DNA of 64,000 nucleotides from Rhabditoides inermis (GCA_963966185.1 CAWZYM010000197.1:1-64000); one strand, 5' to 3'; shown: positions 45,288 through 58,846, numbered from the stretch's first letter. Program-made: numbers and translations. Notes: a model not told the origin generated them from the letters alone.

Positions 45288-48200
45288 TCACGCCAGTCGC
45301 CTCTCCTTGTCTCGCATGATCTGTTCCCTCTCTCGGATCTTCATTCTCTCGAATTCGATCCTCTCCCTCTCCAGTCGCTGCGAATCCAAGTCGAGCTGAA
45401 AATTAGTTTAAACATTTCATATTTCTGAAAGTGTTTTTACAAAAAAGAAGGTTCGAAAACTGAATGAAACATAACCATGCTGTGTGGACATGCGAAAGAA
45501 AACAGTTCTTGGGAAAAGTGAAAAATAAGGGGAAAGGGAAGGCCAAACAAACGATGATGGATTCAGATTCAGACGTGGATGAGGTGATACAAGGGACAAA
45601 GGAAAAGAAGGGGGCGCATGCCAACACACTAGTCGAACTAGGGATGAATTCAAAAAAATGGGTGAACAATCCGGGGAGACAGTCAATATGAAAATGGGGA
45701 AAGGCGCATGCCAACCGTACATTGTCGACGCTCATGTGGCGAGGAGGCATGCGACTCTGCTGTTGTTGCTGCTGCTGGTGTCTCTGGTACCGCTGCGTGG
45801 CCGGAGTCCCCGGGGCGCTCTGAGAGAGGGGCAGGGGTAGGAGGGAACGGGGGCAGGGTTAGCAGCTGCGAACTCGGACGGACAAACCACCACAGAGCTA
45901 TCGGCAGACGGACGGATGACGTTAGCAGCGGACGGACAGACAACCAGAGGATGAGATTTGAGATACATCAGCAGACGAGTTGTTAGCGACGACGGAAAAC
46001 TGTTAGTCGGACACCGGTATGGCAAAAGTACTAGGTTAGTATTAGACGGCGGAAGCACGTGAGGCACAGAGTGTTACGACCTACTGTGGACACACGTGCA
46101 CGAAGCTGCGATCAGTCTCTTCAAAAACAATTGAGACTAACTGCAACTTGAACAAAAAGAAGCAGTAAAGAGTGAGACTGAGGTGCAAGTGTGAGTCGTG
46201 AACCGGACAGAAATTAGTCGGCGATTCGAGGACGGGAGACAAAGATTAGTGAAACAATAAGTAATTTGCGTCAGTTTCAGTGCGTACCGCGTTGCCGTTG
46301 CGTTGCGGGGCGGCCATGGCCGGCATCTGCTGGAAGTGCTGTGGCGGCTCGCTCACGTGCCGGCGGATAGGCTGCGGCAGCGTGCCTGCAGTGAACAATA
46401 TATATTTCATCTTGCCATCTTGCTGCTAGTTCGTTATTTCGGTTAGCAATTGTCATATTGTGCTACGATTCGAGATATTCTGATTTATGAATTGTCTTAC
46501 GGGCTCTGTTGCAGGATAGTACCACGCAACGTATCTTTCACGCTAATGAATGTAACAATGGAACGTACCGGTAGGTTCGGGAAGTCCATAGGGCGCGTAG
46601 CCATCGGAGAAGAGCGGGCGATACGCAGGCGGCAGCTGCCCCACCCAGTCCTCACTGAATCACACACATACAGTAATCCACATCACATCTACAGTACACC
46701 CGCGTCACAGTACCCATCCTGTCACGATAGCGGACAGTGACCCCATGGCAGTGTACAGTATCCATCTACAGTATACATATTCCATCTACAGTACCCATTA
46801 TCATCTACAGTACCCCCTGTGACTCACGGCGGGGTGCGCCAGCTCTCTCCGAGGCTCATCCATACGTCGGCCTCCTTGCTGGTGAGACAGTTCTGCATCA
46901 GCTCGCGGGCTTCCAGCGAGAGAAGAGGCGCCGCGATCTGAACGTTTTGTTTTAAAAAAAAACTGTCTCGTCAATGGCAATTGGCAATTCGACTGCGAAT
47001 TATATTGCCTCACCCAATTCCCAATGTTCTCTCATGAGAATAATTGTCAGCCGAAAACACACAAAGTCACATAACGACTGTAAGAATTTGAGAACTGGAG
47101 ACTGATGTGCTATAGTAAACGCGACAAAAAAATGAAAGAAACACGCATAGACTTATCACACACCAGGTCAATCATTACAATAACACGCGCGGTATCATTT
47201 GATGGCGCGCAGTGAATGATACTACGGTATAGCGTTGGTAGTGTCTAGCATGGAGGATCTGCAGTGTCTTTTCGATTTTATGTCGTCTTTAGTACACCAG
47301 TCGGTTAGTTTGGCAGAGTGTCGAGGGTAGCGTTGTTGTTGGTGTTGTTGTGGTACCTGCGGGGCGATGTTCCTTCCGAGTCCCCAATGGCACGCGTCGA
47401 GGATGACTGTGAGCGGGGTGAACAGGAAATGCAGCAGCTCGGGCGCATTCGGCTCGTGGATGTGCGACTTGAGCTTGGCCTGCAACGCACATCTCTATAT
47501 CTCTCTTTCTCTCGCGCTCTCTCTCCTCCTCTCTCTATATATATGCATATCTCACCAGCAGGTTGAAGGACAGCTTGAACTTCTTGAGCACGTCGACAAA
47601 TGCGAGTTCATTCGGCAGCTGCGACCTGAGTCGGAGTATTCCCGGGTCGGGCTGCGGTGCGCGCTTGTCGCGACGCTGCGCCGTGCGGTAGCGGTGCGCC
47701 TAGAGGAATTAGTTAGATCACGTCAATTGCTCCGCCCCTCTAAGCCCCGCCCACCTGCGCCTCGAGTTCCCGCTGGGCAAGGGCGGCCGATTGGATCTGC
47801 GCCACGAAGCGCTCAATGTCGTCGAAGCACCTGAATCGATGTTGTTTCCAGCTCTCGGTAAGGCACTACTCAGAACGGTTTTTGTACAACTATGGGCGGC
47901 CGCCACAGGCTCTCCTACTTTGCAGAGAGGAAGGAGGAGACGAACAAGGAAGAGTCAAGGAGGAGGAGTCGAGTGCGTACCTGTTGAGGGTGTTGACGTC
48001 CTTCTCGAACATCTCGCTGCTGTCGGATGATATGGAGGCGTCGTCGCCGAAGCCAGCCTGCGTCGCCGCGGCAGCCACGCGGCGATCGAAGCCTGCAAGC
48101 AATCAGTATTTGTACTGATGCAGGAGAGAGTTAGACGCGTATATTTCAAAACTTTCGTACATCTGTTCGCCCACTGGTTGTCAAGGTGTGGTCAGTCTCT

Positions 48201-48299
48201 TCGAAACACCTCCTTCAAAACGCCTTCGATACACACTGTTTGGTCGTGTTTCAAAGACGTTTCGAGACTGACCGCTTTTTTGTCAATGTTGCAGAGAAG

Positions 48300-48338
<39 letters not shown>

Positions 48339-49758
48339 AGACGCATATAAATGAAACCGTTGAACATCTGTAACTATGCCAGTCGCTTCGTCTGCCACGT
48401 AGGACTGATCGTTAGTGAGAAGACTCCCCGTACCGTTCTCGAGCCTGCCTGCCGATCCGCCGACGCTGCCTCTCCTGCCGTTGCGAACCCGTCGGAACTG
48501 GCCGCGGATGTAGGCATTGAGGTCCTCGGCCACCTCCGTCGCCGGCACACGCTCGCACTGAAACGACATGCTAATCGACAGTCTCGGGTGATCACCTTTC
48601 ATGTATCCAGCTCTCATAAAGATTTGAAAAAAATACTGCACTTGAATGGAAAATTGAAAGCAACGTAGAATGTTCGTTATTTCTTACAAATAGATTAGGT
48701 GGTTATTATGAGTCTCGCAATTAGTCATGTTCAAATTAAGTCGCCATTGTACGAAACTGGTATTTGTACTATCATTATTTTATTTTTTTAATTCATTACA
48801 TCACAATTCAACTGATACTTGTACCTGTAACGCTGTTGGCGGCTGATTCAGGAAAAGCATTTGTGTTCGAATTTGTTCTCTTTTAATAAGCGTAATTGTC
48901 TTTTCCCATTCGTTTTCTCGGAGACACTTACCCCTTGCAGAATACTGACATGAGAGACAGATAACAGAATCAGAATTACTTATCGTTACTGGTAACCCGC
49001 TTTCCACACCCCCGATCTATCAATCAGCAGTCCGTAAATCTTCGCCCTCCCGCCAAAATCTGGGCGTCTTAGTCGCACGAGAGCAAAACCTTATCGCAAT
49101 GCCTGCGAAATGTCGACTTTTTTGCGGGTTTCACGAGCTCGAGTTATCGAAAGCCGCGCCGTGCCGAGCAGGCCTGAATAGCGGGCACTATCGTAAAACC
49201 GCACCGCACCGGCGCGATGCGAGATAACGCAACCTCCCGCTAGCATTATCACCAGCCAGTGATAAGCCGAGAGGCGGCTGAGAGGCGGCGACATTCAGGC
49301 AGTGTGTACAACAACATGATATCACGCGGAAAGAGGGTCTCTCAAAATGTCGACAGGTGAGACAGAGGAGAGGAATGCGGATGCGTATCAAAAGCTTTTG
49401 CTGACATAAAAGTTTTGCTGACAAGTGATAACATCATTCACGAAATAAATGGTGAATTATGCAAATGCTGAAAGGGCAGCGCACCTGGAATATGTGCATC
49501 TCGGTGGGGTTGGCGGAGCGCTTGCCGCGGTTGTCCTCTCGGACCACGAACAGCAACATGTTGTTGTAGGCGTCTCGCTGGTCTCCGATGTGCGCAGTCG
49601 GTTGCTCGACCAGTTCTAACGGGAACTGCTCCACCAGGTCCTACAATGAACGGATGCATGTTGTTATTCTCCACACCGTCTAAAGCTGAGGAAGTGGCAT
49701 ACAGATGCGATTAAAACTATCCTATTTAGTCACAGAGAGAGTCTTTGACAAGCCAATC

Positions 49759-49798
<40 letters not shown>

Positions 49799-52030
49799 TG
49801 AAATATCCTCACCCCGTTCTCGTCTTCGACCGACACTGTAGTGGGGCGGAAGCGGAGGATCATCGGCTGGGCCCAGATGGCAGAGTTCTTCTCCATGTGC
49901 TTGAGCTTCCTGTAAGAAGAAGTCTCTCTTTCTCTCTCCCTCTCTCTCTCTCTCTTTCTCTCCCTTCTCTCCCTCCCTCTCCTCCCCCCTCGTTCTCTCC
50001 CTCTCTCCACCCTCCCTCCTTCCTCCCTCTCTCTCTCCCTCCCTCCCTCCCTCTTTCTCTCCCCTCTCTCCCCTCCCCCTCTCTCTCCCTCTCTCTCCCC
50101 CTCTCTCTCCTTCTCTCTCTCTCCCTCTCTCCCCCTCTCTCCCTCCCTCACCTGACTCCATCCTGCGGATACTGTAGTCCGAACTGCTTCCCGACGGCGA
50201 ACGTGGCTAGATGGTCTACATGGTACGAGGGCGAGTCGTCTGCCGAGTGCATCGCCAGCTGCTGTTGTGTCTGGTGCGACGGGCCCGACGAGACGCGGCG
50301 CGCTGCAACACACGCATTGTTTATGAGATGTCAGAATTGCCTTCGGGATGCATACTCTCGAACACCCCCCCCCCCCCAAAAAAAAAAAACTTCGTAATGC
50401 CTTGTTATGCCTTCGAAACACTCCCGAATTCCGTTTGAAAAAAAACTGCCCGCACATTTGAAATGTGTTCAGTCTCATCGGAAAGAGTTTTTCAGTTCAA
50501 ATGGTTTGAGGGCAATCAAGTAATGAGAAGTGGTTTCATGTTTTTTTCTGCCTTCTCTAACTGTGACCATTTCAGTTGGAAAACGTTTAAAACTGTATTA
50601 ATGATATATGCGAGAAGGCCTGAAAGAGAGAATCGAGTAAAAGAAGCGACAAAACAGTGAGCGCTCTAGTTCTCTAGTAATGTGATGATAGAAGAGAACG
50701 ATACAATACCAATCATTGAAGAGATAACAGTGTAGCAGATACGAAATAAAGCAGAGAAACGCAAAAAAGACACATGACATGAGAAACGCATAACTGGTCA
50801 GGATAACTACGAAGGAATGGAAAAAATAGAGAATCCTTGCATCAAAAAACTTTTTCCAATTCTCACCGGTATTTGTGTTGTGCTGCATGTGGTGACTGGG
50901 CGAGGGCTGCTGCGACGGCTGCGAACCTGGAAACAAACATATAAACAAACAAACAAACACGTAAACAAGCTCACCTCGCGACGAGTAGTAGTAGGAGCCG
51001 GGGCCCGGCTGCGGACCGGACGGATTCCTGGAAAAGGCGATCGATTATCGATTGATATAGATTGATAGAGTATAGGCAATAAGAAACGGCGGGCGGCGCG
51101 TTTTACGGTCAACCTGGGAATGCGGCCAAAGAGCCTTATCAGCCGGGTCTTTGCAGTGCTCACAAACACTTATCAATCGATCACATGTAACTTGCCTATC
51201 ACTCACTCACTCTATCTCTCACTCTCTCGCGCGCTCACTGTCCGCACACCTAATCAAAATAAACAAACGGAAGGGATTGTACTACTACCACTATCTTTCT
51301 CTCACACTCTCACTGTCAACGGGTGAGTAAATAGGTGTTTCCTGTTACACTTAGGTCATTCATCAGGCGGAGGCGCGATAATATAGATGAATCCAGGAAT
51401 GGAGAGCGCATCAAAAAGACGACGCAAAGAATTGAACGCGGCGCGCGAAACCTGTACCGCCGAAAGAAGAAGAAGAAGGAGAAGGTGAATGGGGTGCGCG
51501 CAAAATGGAAAGTCCTAACGAGCATCGAAATGGAATCAATCTCAGTCAGCTTAGAGGGGTGTGGCAGTCTTATCTCTGCTCCGCTCGCTCTTTGCTCCTG
51601 CTCCTTCACCTGCTTCACTCTCTCTCTCTCACCCCACCCCCGGAGTCGGTGTGATCAAAGAGATTCCATTGGCACATCGTAATTGTGAGTAGACACAGAC
51701 GGTTCAAAAAGGACCAATCGGAGGAAAATCACAATGGGGCGAAACATGAAACGCGCATTGATCGGCTTATAGGTGCGGTATCAGCGGGAGAGGGGGGGGG
51801 GGGAGACCGGAGAAGCGGGGCCCCCGAAACGGGTTTGGGGGAGGTGTCCAAAGCGGTCCACACCACCCCAACCAATCATATATCAACACAACGCCCATCA
51901 ATCTCATGCCACATTCCCACCCGAGACATTCCGGGATGTGCGCACCTGCACATCATCTACTACCGTACCTGCTCATCTCGTGGCGCGGCGGCGGCGCCGA
52001 CATCGGAGCGGACATCTCGCGACGCATCAT
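41949..52030 (-). CDS. eps-8: EPS8-family actin capping/bundling and signalling protein, long isoform
   Basis: 27 coding exons, in transcript order: 51969-52030, 50975-51027, 50867-50926, 50152-50302, 49813-49909, 49485-49640, 48434-48557, 47981-48092, 47755-47830, 47556-47699, 47357-47479, 46828-46937, 46569-46654, 46288-46385, 45721-45819, 45292-45395, 45132-45221, 44503-44715, 44307-44388, 44164-44259, 43889-43976, 42997-43070, 42842-42908, 42636-42721, 42325-42395, 42098-42233, 41949-42050. All phases join, giving about 919 aa. Domains: PTB (about 85-230; SYHVDHLATFAVGKQFGLQY); helical middle; Glu/Arg coiled coil (518-582); SH3 (655-711; LVQTTYDRVAQNPKELTVSR, NDEKNWWECRN, VGFVPHTIL); C-terminal actin-binding helices (818-919; DLQDFLKEKGFSV, LEDACGPVEGKRLYSQILLQ). 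EPS8 proteins cap barbed ends and bundle actin in microvilli. The start is MMRREMSAP, after a TTTACAG acceptor at 52,044. Confidence 0.9.
43815..52030 (-). CDS. eps-8: EPS8-family protein, predicted short isoform without the actin-binding end
   Basis: Shares the first 20 exons. It then reads through the internal donor of exon 21 (GTATGC at 43,883-43,888) to an in-frame TGA at 43,815-43,817, adding 53 residues that end GEFRYF, for about 765 aa in all. The unspliced frame stays open for 24 codons past the donor. It keeps PTB, coiled coil and SH3 but loses the capping/bundling region. C. elegans eps-8 is known to make a long form A and a form B that lacks the C-terminal effector region; this structure would produce the same pair. 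Inferred from frame and splice sites only. Confidence 0.65.
44860..44973. mobile_element. MITE family A copy, degenerate
   Basis: Begins TTAAGGCGCGGTAAGTTACA and ends GAAGAGACTGACCTCTACTT(TAA). Its right end matches the family B terminus (GACCTCTACTTTAA), so it links the two families. Lies in the eps-8 intron between exons 17 and 18. Confidence 0.55.
46106..46152. repeat. MITE family A relic, ends only
   Basis: AAGCTGCGATCAGTCTCTTC is followed after about 9 bp by GAGACTAACTGCAACTT: two family A ends almost joined. Lies in the eps-8 intron between exons 14 and 15. Confidence 0.45.
48182..48278. mobile_element. MITE family A copy
   Basis: TCAAGGTGTGGTCAGTCTCT through GTTTCGAGACTGACCGCTTT, about 97 bp, with the shared internal word CACACTGTTTGGTCGTGTTT. 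Lies in the eps-8 intron between exons 7 and 8, beside a GA microsatellite (48,301-48,336). Confidence 0.7.
49922..50148. repeat. 227-bp polypyrimidine tract in an eps-8 intron
   Basis: Nearly pure C/T on the + strand (CTCTCT, CCCTCCCT words), i.e. polypurine on the eps-8 sense strand. It fills almost the whole intron between exons 4 and 5 and can in principle form triplex (H-DNA). Confidence 0.85.
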
Positions 52031-52646
52031 TCCGACATAAGCTCTGTAAAGAACGGGAATTGGAGGTGTACAGAGTATTGCGGAGTGGAAAATTGACGGA
52101 AGTAACTGCCCAGTAGCAACTGATAAGAACGCGATAATTTGCTGAAATCACAGTAGCACAGGCAGTTTTCAACAAGACAAGAGAGACACGCGAGCGATAA
52201 ATGAGGTGAGTGGGGTAATAAATATGCAATGATGTCAGAGACATATGACGCAAGGTAAATAGACAGAGAACAGAACAAACAGAAATATATAAATTGAAGA
52301 ACATAAAACATAAAAGATGGTCAATGGTGTTTAAAGTGACGATAATTGGCTTTCGGAAGCGCGATAACATCTGAAGCGAGACAGGGAGAAGAGAAAAGAG
52401 AAAGGGCGCGGGGCATACTGTCAAAATGTTAAACGCAGTGAAGACTATTCGATATCTTTTTTTACCTTTCGAACAAAGCACATTTTAAACTAATCGAAGT
52501 TAATAAAAAGATACAAATCAGCAGTAGGGAGAGAGACAGTGAGGGAGAACGAAATCTATCCCGGTGTAAGCTGTTTTGTACGCCAAATCAGAGACGCTGG
52601 CGCGAGATCGATGTTGAATCGAAAGCAAACCAAACACACACAATCA

Positions 52647-52690
<44 letters not shown>

Positions 52691-52790
52691 GGGGGAATAG
52701 AGGGAGAGGGGACGAACAACACAAAAACGGATCAGTGTAGTGGAAAGGACAGGGAAAGGCAAAGGGGCGACAAACAAACAAGCTTGAAGT

Positions 52791-52829
<39 letters not shown>

Positions 52830-53857
52830 GCCCAGAGACAGGGGGATTAATACAGAACAGATCCCTGATCAGAGCACAACATGCGAATCGATCCCGAAAA
52901 GCTTGTAAAGAGCAAACTTTCGATTTGTAAATATCAATTTGTAGATTTGTAGATATCAGATTGATTAGTAGGGCGCCGAGTAGTTCTATTCACATTAGCG
53001 TCAGCACAGATCAGTGCGATTTGCGGTAGATCAGCGCTGATCGAAACCAGAACACGATGAATACACACACATAAATTATAGGATGCAACGACCGGGAGAC
53101 GACGAGATTGGAATTGGAACATCGATTACGGAACGACGACGTTTCGATATGGCTGTAAACGGGCATGGGAAGAGAGAGAGAGAGAAAACGCGAAAACGGA
53201 TTTCATCTTAACTATACGACTCGTCGTCGCACCGTCTCGTTGCGAGAGGAGAGAGAGAGAGGAGCGAAGGCCGCTCTATCATTCAAGGTCGCGCAATCAG
53301 GCAATCAGTACACGAGGATCGATTAAAGAGAGAGAGAGGTGTTAAGGCTGTTAGTGGATGATTGGGTGATCAATCAGGGGGACGAGGAAGTATGGGAAGA
53401 CGCGCATAACACTACAATAGACACTCATCCATCAGCGCATATCACGAAAACACAGCGCAAAAACGACTAGATTAAAGAGAGAACGCGCAGATTCCATACC
53501 GGATGATCAGGTAGGGAGAGAGAGAGAGAGAGAGAGGGGGGGGAACTGGCAAGAAGAGACAGTGTCCACTCTCCTCGGTGCACTTTTTGCACCACTCGCG
53601 CACTGTGTCCAGAAACGAGGATAGAGAGAGGGTCGAGTCAAAGTGCAACTATCGATCGACGCGGATATTGAGCTTGTATGGCTTGGATCAATCGAGCACG
53701 GCTAAGCCCGGGGCTGAGTGCACACTCATTGCGTCACGATTCGCAAGAGATATGCAAATTTCTGTGCGAGTGAGCGCGAGGCGCGCGGAATCTTTTGTAC
53801 AAACACGCAGCCGAGGCGAGCGGCGACAGTATAGAGAGAGAAAGGGAGGGATCGATT

Positions 53858-53913
<56 letters not shown>

Positions 53914-55054
53914 AAGTCGAGGATTCAGGCTTACACGCTGAAGAAATTGTAGGCGTGAAAAAGGCGACACGTTTGGAATGTCATAGACGCATTTTATGTG
54001 AGTCACTTCACTCACAGAAATAGCTGACATGGCAACATACAACGTGAATCAGCGATTTTGATGAGAATGGAATGGAGCTGTCGATAAGGAATGAGGTTGG
54101 GGTGCGTTGGTGCGGGTTGTGCCTGAGGGGGTTTGTCTGACAAACACTTCCGATTGCCGGCGGCGCACTCGGTTCTAGTAGGAGGATGAGCACTTATGGT
54201 ATGGGTGGGGACTCTTTTTCTCCCCCTTCTCCCTCTCCCTTCCTTCACCCCTTCCCCGTAAGTCCGAGTGAACTACAGAGATCAGAACCGATAACACAAC
54301 ATTTCTACATTTAAAAAAAGAAAAAGAAATTCTTATGATTACACATTGAACAATAATATGACTTTTCTGTTATCTAAAAAAAATCGTAACACAATGCAAT
54401 ACATCCAAGGTATATGAAGATGATATACGAAATTGAATATAGTGTAGAATCGAAGAAACGCAATAACCACATACCATGAGGACGCATGCACGCGCAGAGA
54501 GATAATTACAGTCTAACAATCCATATAGCGCACACCGCAAAAAAGGTATGAGAAAGACAAGTGCAATAAAAACTCATAAAATATACGTGATATTTAGCGA
54601 AAAACAAACAATGAAGGTATACGTTTCTAAAAACAGCAAACGCAGCGATAAGGATCTGTGGGTTGTTCTCACCTCACCTGTACGATTCTGCACAGGTGAG
54701 AGACGCACGCGACGCGCGGCGCGTGCACGCGTCGCGGTCGGCCCCACCCCAGCTGGTCAGTCACTCTATTGTACACCTCGCCTCGCGCATTCCCACAGAG
54801 AGAGAGGGCCATGTGGGGTCATATACGCATGTGCCAGACCATGTGACGTCATTCATGCAAACCCACTGTGAGTTGCTATAATACAACCAGAAGAATACTA
54901 GTTTCACAGTCATTTCAAGTCTCCCATGATTCTCCCATACAACTTGACGACTGTCCAGGACGGTTCCCACGAGATGCAAATCACGGACTGAGAGTGAGAG
55001 AGGAGGTATTCAGCCGGCTGAGTTATGCGGTAGCCGGGCTGAATGAGGAGTGAC

Positions 55055-55096
<42 letters not shown>

Positions 55097-55381
55097 ATCT
55101 CTCTCTCTCATATCCAGCCCTCTCTCCTTCCATCCACCTCTCTTCCTCCTTCATTCGGCCTCCTTTCGAGAGAATCGAACGAAGGTCACTGGGGGTCTCT
55201 CTTCGGTCTAGTAATTCCACTCTCTCACCATCACAGCACAGTTGCACAGTTCATTCCCTTTTCTCTCCATCCCTTCTTGTAATGAAATGTAATATTTATT
55301 CTAATCGGCAAGGATAGGCATGCATGAGAGTAATGAATAACGAGAAAAAATACAAATACAAGAATGTATATGCTACCGTTA

Positions 55382-55573
55382 AGTTGCGGTCAGTCTCTTC
55401 AAAACACTCCTGAATGCCTCCGAAACACTTCGGAATTGCCTTGCGAAACGCTCTCAGAACACTCCCGAATTGCTTTTGGAATACCCCCGAACCTTCCCGA
55501 ACACTTCGGAATGCCTTGCGATCCCTTCGAAACACTTCGGAATTGATTCCGAAGAGACTGACCGCACCTTAAT
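55382..55573. mobile_element. MITE family A copy with TTAA edges
   Basis: Left end TTAAGTTGCGGTCAGTCTCT, right end GAAGAGACTGACCGCACCTTAA; the two ends are inverted copies over about 20 bp. The interior is a chain of TTCGGAATGCCTTGCGA-like words. It is the clearest full copy of the family. Confidence 0.75.
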
Positions 55574-55680
55574 AATTGGGTGGGTAGATGATCCTGCCGC
55601 AGGAACAGACCGCAGTAGATTGACCACATCCCCGGCACCATCCCCAGAGTGGAGTGGCTACCACATAGTGGAGTAGTGCC

Positions 55681-55743
<63 letters not shown>

Positions 55744-55744
55744 C

Positions 55745-55787
<43 letters not shown>

Positions 55788-56176
55788 TTCTCATGTTCTT
55801 ATTTACAGCTGCAAAATTTCAGGAATCTTCATCGATCAGGATGAATAACGAGTGTGTGTGATCAGCGATTAGTTTCGATGTCTTCGCCCCATCGCTCGCT
55901 CTCTCTCTCTCTCTTTTGTCTTTATCATAGACATAGTACAGATTGTGGGATTGGAATGCGGCGCATGTCAGCCTGATTATTATGACTTTATTCGTGAAGA
56001 CCGGTGCATAAATCGGCTCTCAACTATCATCAAGCAAAAAAAAAAAACGGGGTAACGTGAAATACATAACGAACGGAAAAAAGAATCACAATTTAATACA
56101 TAGTATCAAAACTTTCGTGTACTAACACAAACCACCAAAGAAAAATCACTTTTTATAATTCTTTTTGTTTGTTACC

Positions 56177-56858
56177 TATGGCCTCCGGCAGACTTTTTCG
56201 CGAGCGAAATGCGAAAATAATCGCAAAAAACTTTTAGCTTGAGAGATTCGCGAAACTACCCATAATCGCGCGAATTCGTGATCTTTCCGCTGTAATTTGG
56301 CGAATTCGAAAATATTCGCTTCCACTGAGAATTAAACAACTTGTTTTCTTTGTTATAATTGAAAACCTACTTTTTAGAGGTTGTGTGACATGTTTAACAC
56401 CAAACATTCAAAAAAAAGAACATTGTTTTGTCACTTGCGCACACGCCTTTTTTCAAATTCGCCAAAATTTTCGTGCAAATCGGGTGGCACGAAAACGCAA
56501 CGACTAGTATTTAATAACTGCAAACAATTGTGATCAATACAGCTTCCACGATGTTTATGAAGTGTCTTTTCATTTATAAAGAATAAAAAATATACAGAAA
56601 AGTCAATTTTCGTACAAGGATTCGCGAAAAAGTAGCGAATCTCTGGTATCTCTCGTTTCGCTCGCAGCGAAAACGGAGTCCGCGAAAATTTTCGCGATTC
56701 GCTGAAATTTTCTCGCGAAAAAGTATGTCACCTATTTTCGCAATTTTTTGCCGAAAGCATTTTTGCGATTTGCCTTGCGATTCGCAAATCGATAATGCAT
56801 GCTAAAGCATTGCAGTTTTCGCGCGATTTTTTTCGCGAAAAAGTCTGCACGGGGCCTA
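56177..56858. mobile_element. 682-bp terminal-inverted-repeat element (non-autonomous)
   Basis: The left end reads TATGGCCTCCGGCAGACTTT (56,177 on); the right end, inverted, reads TAGGCCCCGTGCAGACTTTT. They agree over about 25 bp ending in TTTTTCGCGA. TA flanks both sides, which fits a TA-targeting (Tc1/mariner-type) element. The interior is AT-rich with at least six TTCGCGAAA or TTTTCGCG motifs and no coding frame. Confidence 0.65.
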
Positions 56859-56880
56859 TCAGGCAATTCGAATTGCAAAC

Positions 56881-57120
56881 ATTGTAAATACACATTTGGG
56901 TACACAAAGTGCTTTGTGTATACGTTATATTTAAAATTCTGCCATTATCCCAGCACAAAGGTAGTTACTGGTGAAAAAAGGAGCCTTGAAATATTGTAAA
57001 TACTTACACATTTGCGTACACAAAGTGCTGTGTGTTTACGTGAGTTATATCTGAAATTCTGCCATTGTCCCAGCACGGAAATAGTTGCTGGTGGAAAGAG
57101 GAGCATGAAATATTGTAAAT
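56881..57120. repeat. Tandem duplication, two units of about 115 bp
   Basis: ATTGTAAATACACATTTGGG...GTACACAAAGTGCTTTGTG (56,881-56,992) is repeated with substitutions at 56,993-57,111, and ATTGTAAAT starts again at 57,112. Shared words include TTCTGCCATT and CCCAGCAC. Confidence 0.8.
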
Positions 57121-57484
57121 ACCCCGCAGTCTACACTCGCCACTGGAGAGAGAGAGAGTGTGTACAAGGAATGTGCGCTAGCAAGAGAGCCAGACGGCGA
57201 GCTGACACGAGAGTGGGTGAGGCTTACTTGATGCGCGGCGTCGTCGTCGTAACGTTTAGTGGCAAAGCGGGAGAGAGCGCGAGAGAGGATGGTTTGGGTG
57301 CCGCAAACGATCTTTATTTGACAAATCATACTCATAGGTCTTGCAAAATGATACGCTAACACATCTCTAATGAAGTATATTGTATATGTATTATGAGAGC
57401 CAAATCGCGTGTAGATTGGGAGTGGCGCGCGCGCCACAGATCATAACAAACCCCTAATAACCACATCACTGATCTCAATACTGA

Positions 57485-57490
57485 TTTATT
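57485..57490 (-). terminator. Possible poly(A) signal of the HELQ-like gene
   Basis: AATAAA on the - strand, about 180 nt after the stop codon at 57,668. It is the first canonical signal seen downstream. Confidence 0.35.
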
Positions 57491-57667
57491 TTGATATCCT
57501 AAACACAACAACACTAACACAGAAAGACTATTCAGAGAAAGAGCACATACATGAGTAACAAAACCTAGTAACCCGGTGAGAATCGGATCTCTCCCACTCC
57601 GTCTCTCTCTCTCCCTCTCCCTCTCTCTCACTCTCTCTCCCTCTCTCTCTCCCTCCCCCCCCCTCTC

Positions 57668-58422
57668 TCACGAATCCAATCCGAGTTCCTTGAGCTTCTC
57701 AGCCTGCTCGTCCTGTCTATCCCGGATAAACATCTGCAAAGCAATCACTTACATCCTGATTCACAAAACCCACAAAACCCAACTACATCTCATCTATGTA
57801 CCACTCTTCGAAAGCACTTCAATTTCACATCAACACAGTCGATACCTTTGCGGCGTTGATGATGCGGTATGCCTGTGTCTTATGGAGGTGCTTCACCCGC
57901 CGACACATCTCCCCCGCATCCGCTCGAGACACCTGCAAGAGAGAGGGAATGAGAGGGGAAATGGGAGCGACGTGCTTGCACCTTGCCGATGTTGTTGTAG
58001 CCGGCAGTGATGAGTTGCTTGGCGCGCGCCCGCCGCACATTGTCCAGCTGCATCAGCTGACGAGCCTGCAACACAACCAACCATGCGTCTCGGAGGGAAG
58101 ACAGAAAAGGGTGCACATATATGTGCATGTAAGGTCTAGCCTTTCTCTCACTCTGTCCATCTCACCTCCGGATCCGCACAGTCGGACAGCTTTGCGACCA
58201 ATTCGGGAAGGAGAAGACGCAGTGCCCACAGAGACTGCACTCTCTGAAACACGATACCACAAAGTAGACAACATGCAGTGCTGCTACAGTAACCGAAGCT
58301 ACAGTACCCCCTCACGCACCTCTGCGTATCGCGCGATGCAACCCGCGTGACTCACGGCAGACTGCATCGTGCATTGCAGCCAGCCACGCTCCACGTGATA
58401 GCGAGCAGCTATCTGAAAAGAA

Positions 58423-58454
<32 letters not shown>

Positions 58455-58657
58455 CTCTCTCTCTCCCCCTCTCTCTCTCATTCTCTCTCTCTCTCTCACC
58501 CCCCCCCCTTCCTCTCACCTCCCAGTGGTTCTCCTCTCCCTTCCAAATGCGCTGCAGCATCAGTCCGAGATAGAGACGCATCGCGCAACTTCCGGGAGCC
58601 TGAGATTCTTGCTGATCTATCCCTTCCTCCTTCTCTCTCTCCTCCCTCTCTCTCTCT

Positions 58658-58693
<36 letters not shown>

Positions 58694-58846
58694 TCCTCCC
58701 CACTCTCTCCTTCCCTTCTCGACTTCTCGTCTTTCCTCACCGGTTTCTGCCGCTTCACTATGGCAGTGAGGATGTCCTTCTCACTCATTCCCAGAACACC
58801 CAGCAGCTCCTAAACATGTATTACAGTTTGAAAATTCGAGAGAAAT

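Larger units (their letters stand above)
52044..57667. other. Region without recognised genes between eps-8 and the HELQ-like gene
   Basis: About 5.6 kb upstream of eps-8 and downstream of the helicase gene. It holds GA/CT microsatellites (52,652-52,687; 52,794-52,826; 53,858-53,912; 55,040-55,090; 55,683-55,790), a MITE (55,382-55,573), a TIR element (56,177-56,858) and a 115-bp tandem duplication (56,881-57,120). The eps-8 promoter and any 5' UTR exons must lie here. Open frames at 54,548-54,871 and 57,012-57,359 show no domains. Confidence 0.6.

Noticed and set aside
49705..50478. 230- and 250-codon frames over the eps-8 intron
   Set aside because: They owe their length to the polypyrimidine tract; only the exon segments match EPS8, in a different frame.
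54548..54871. 107-codon + frame between eps-8 and the helicase gene
   Set aside because: No domain, low-complexity N-terminus and no matching splice context; likely chance.
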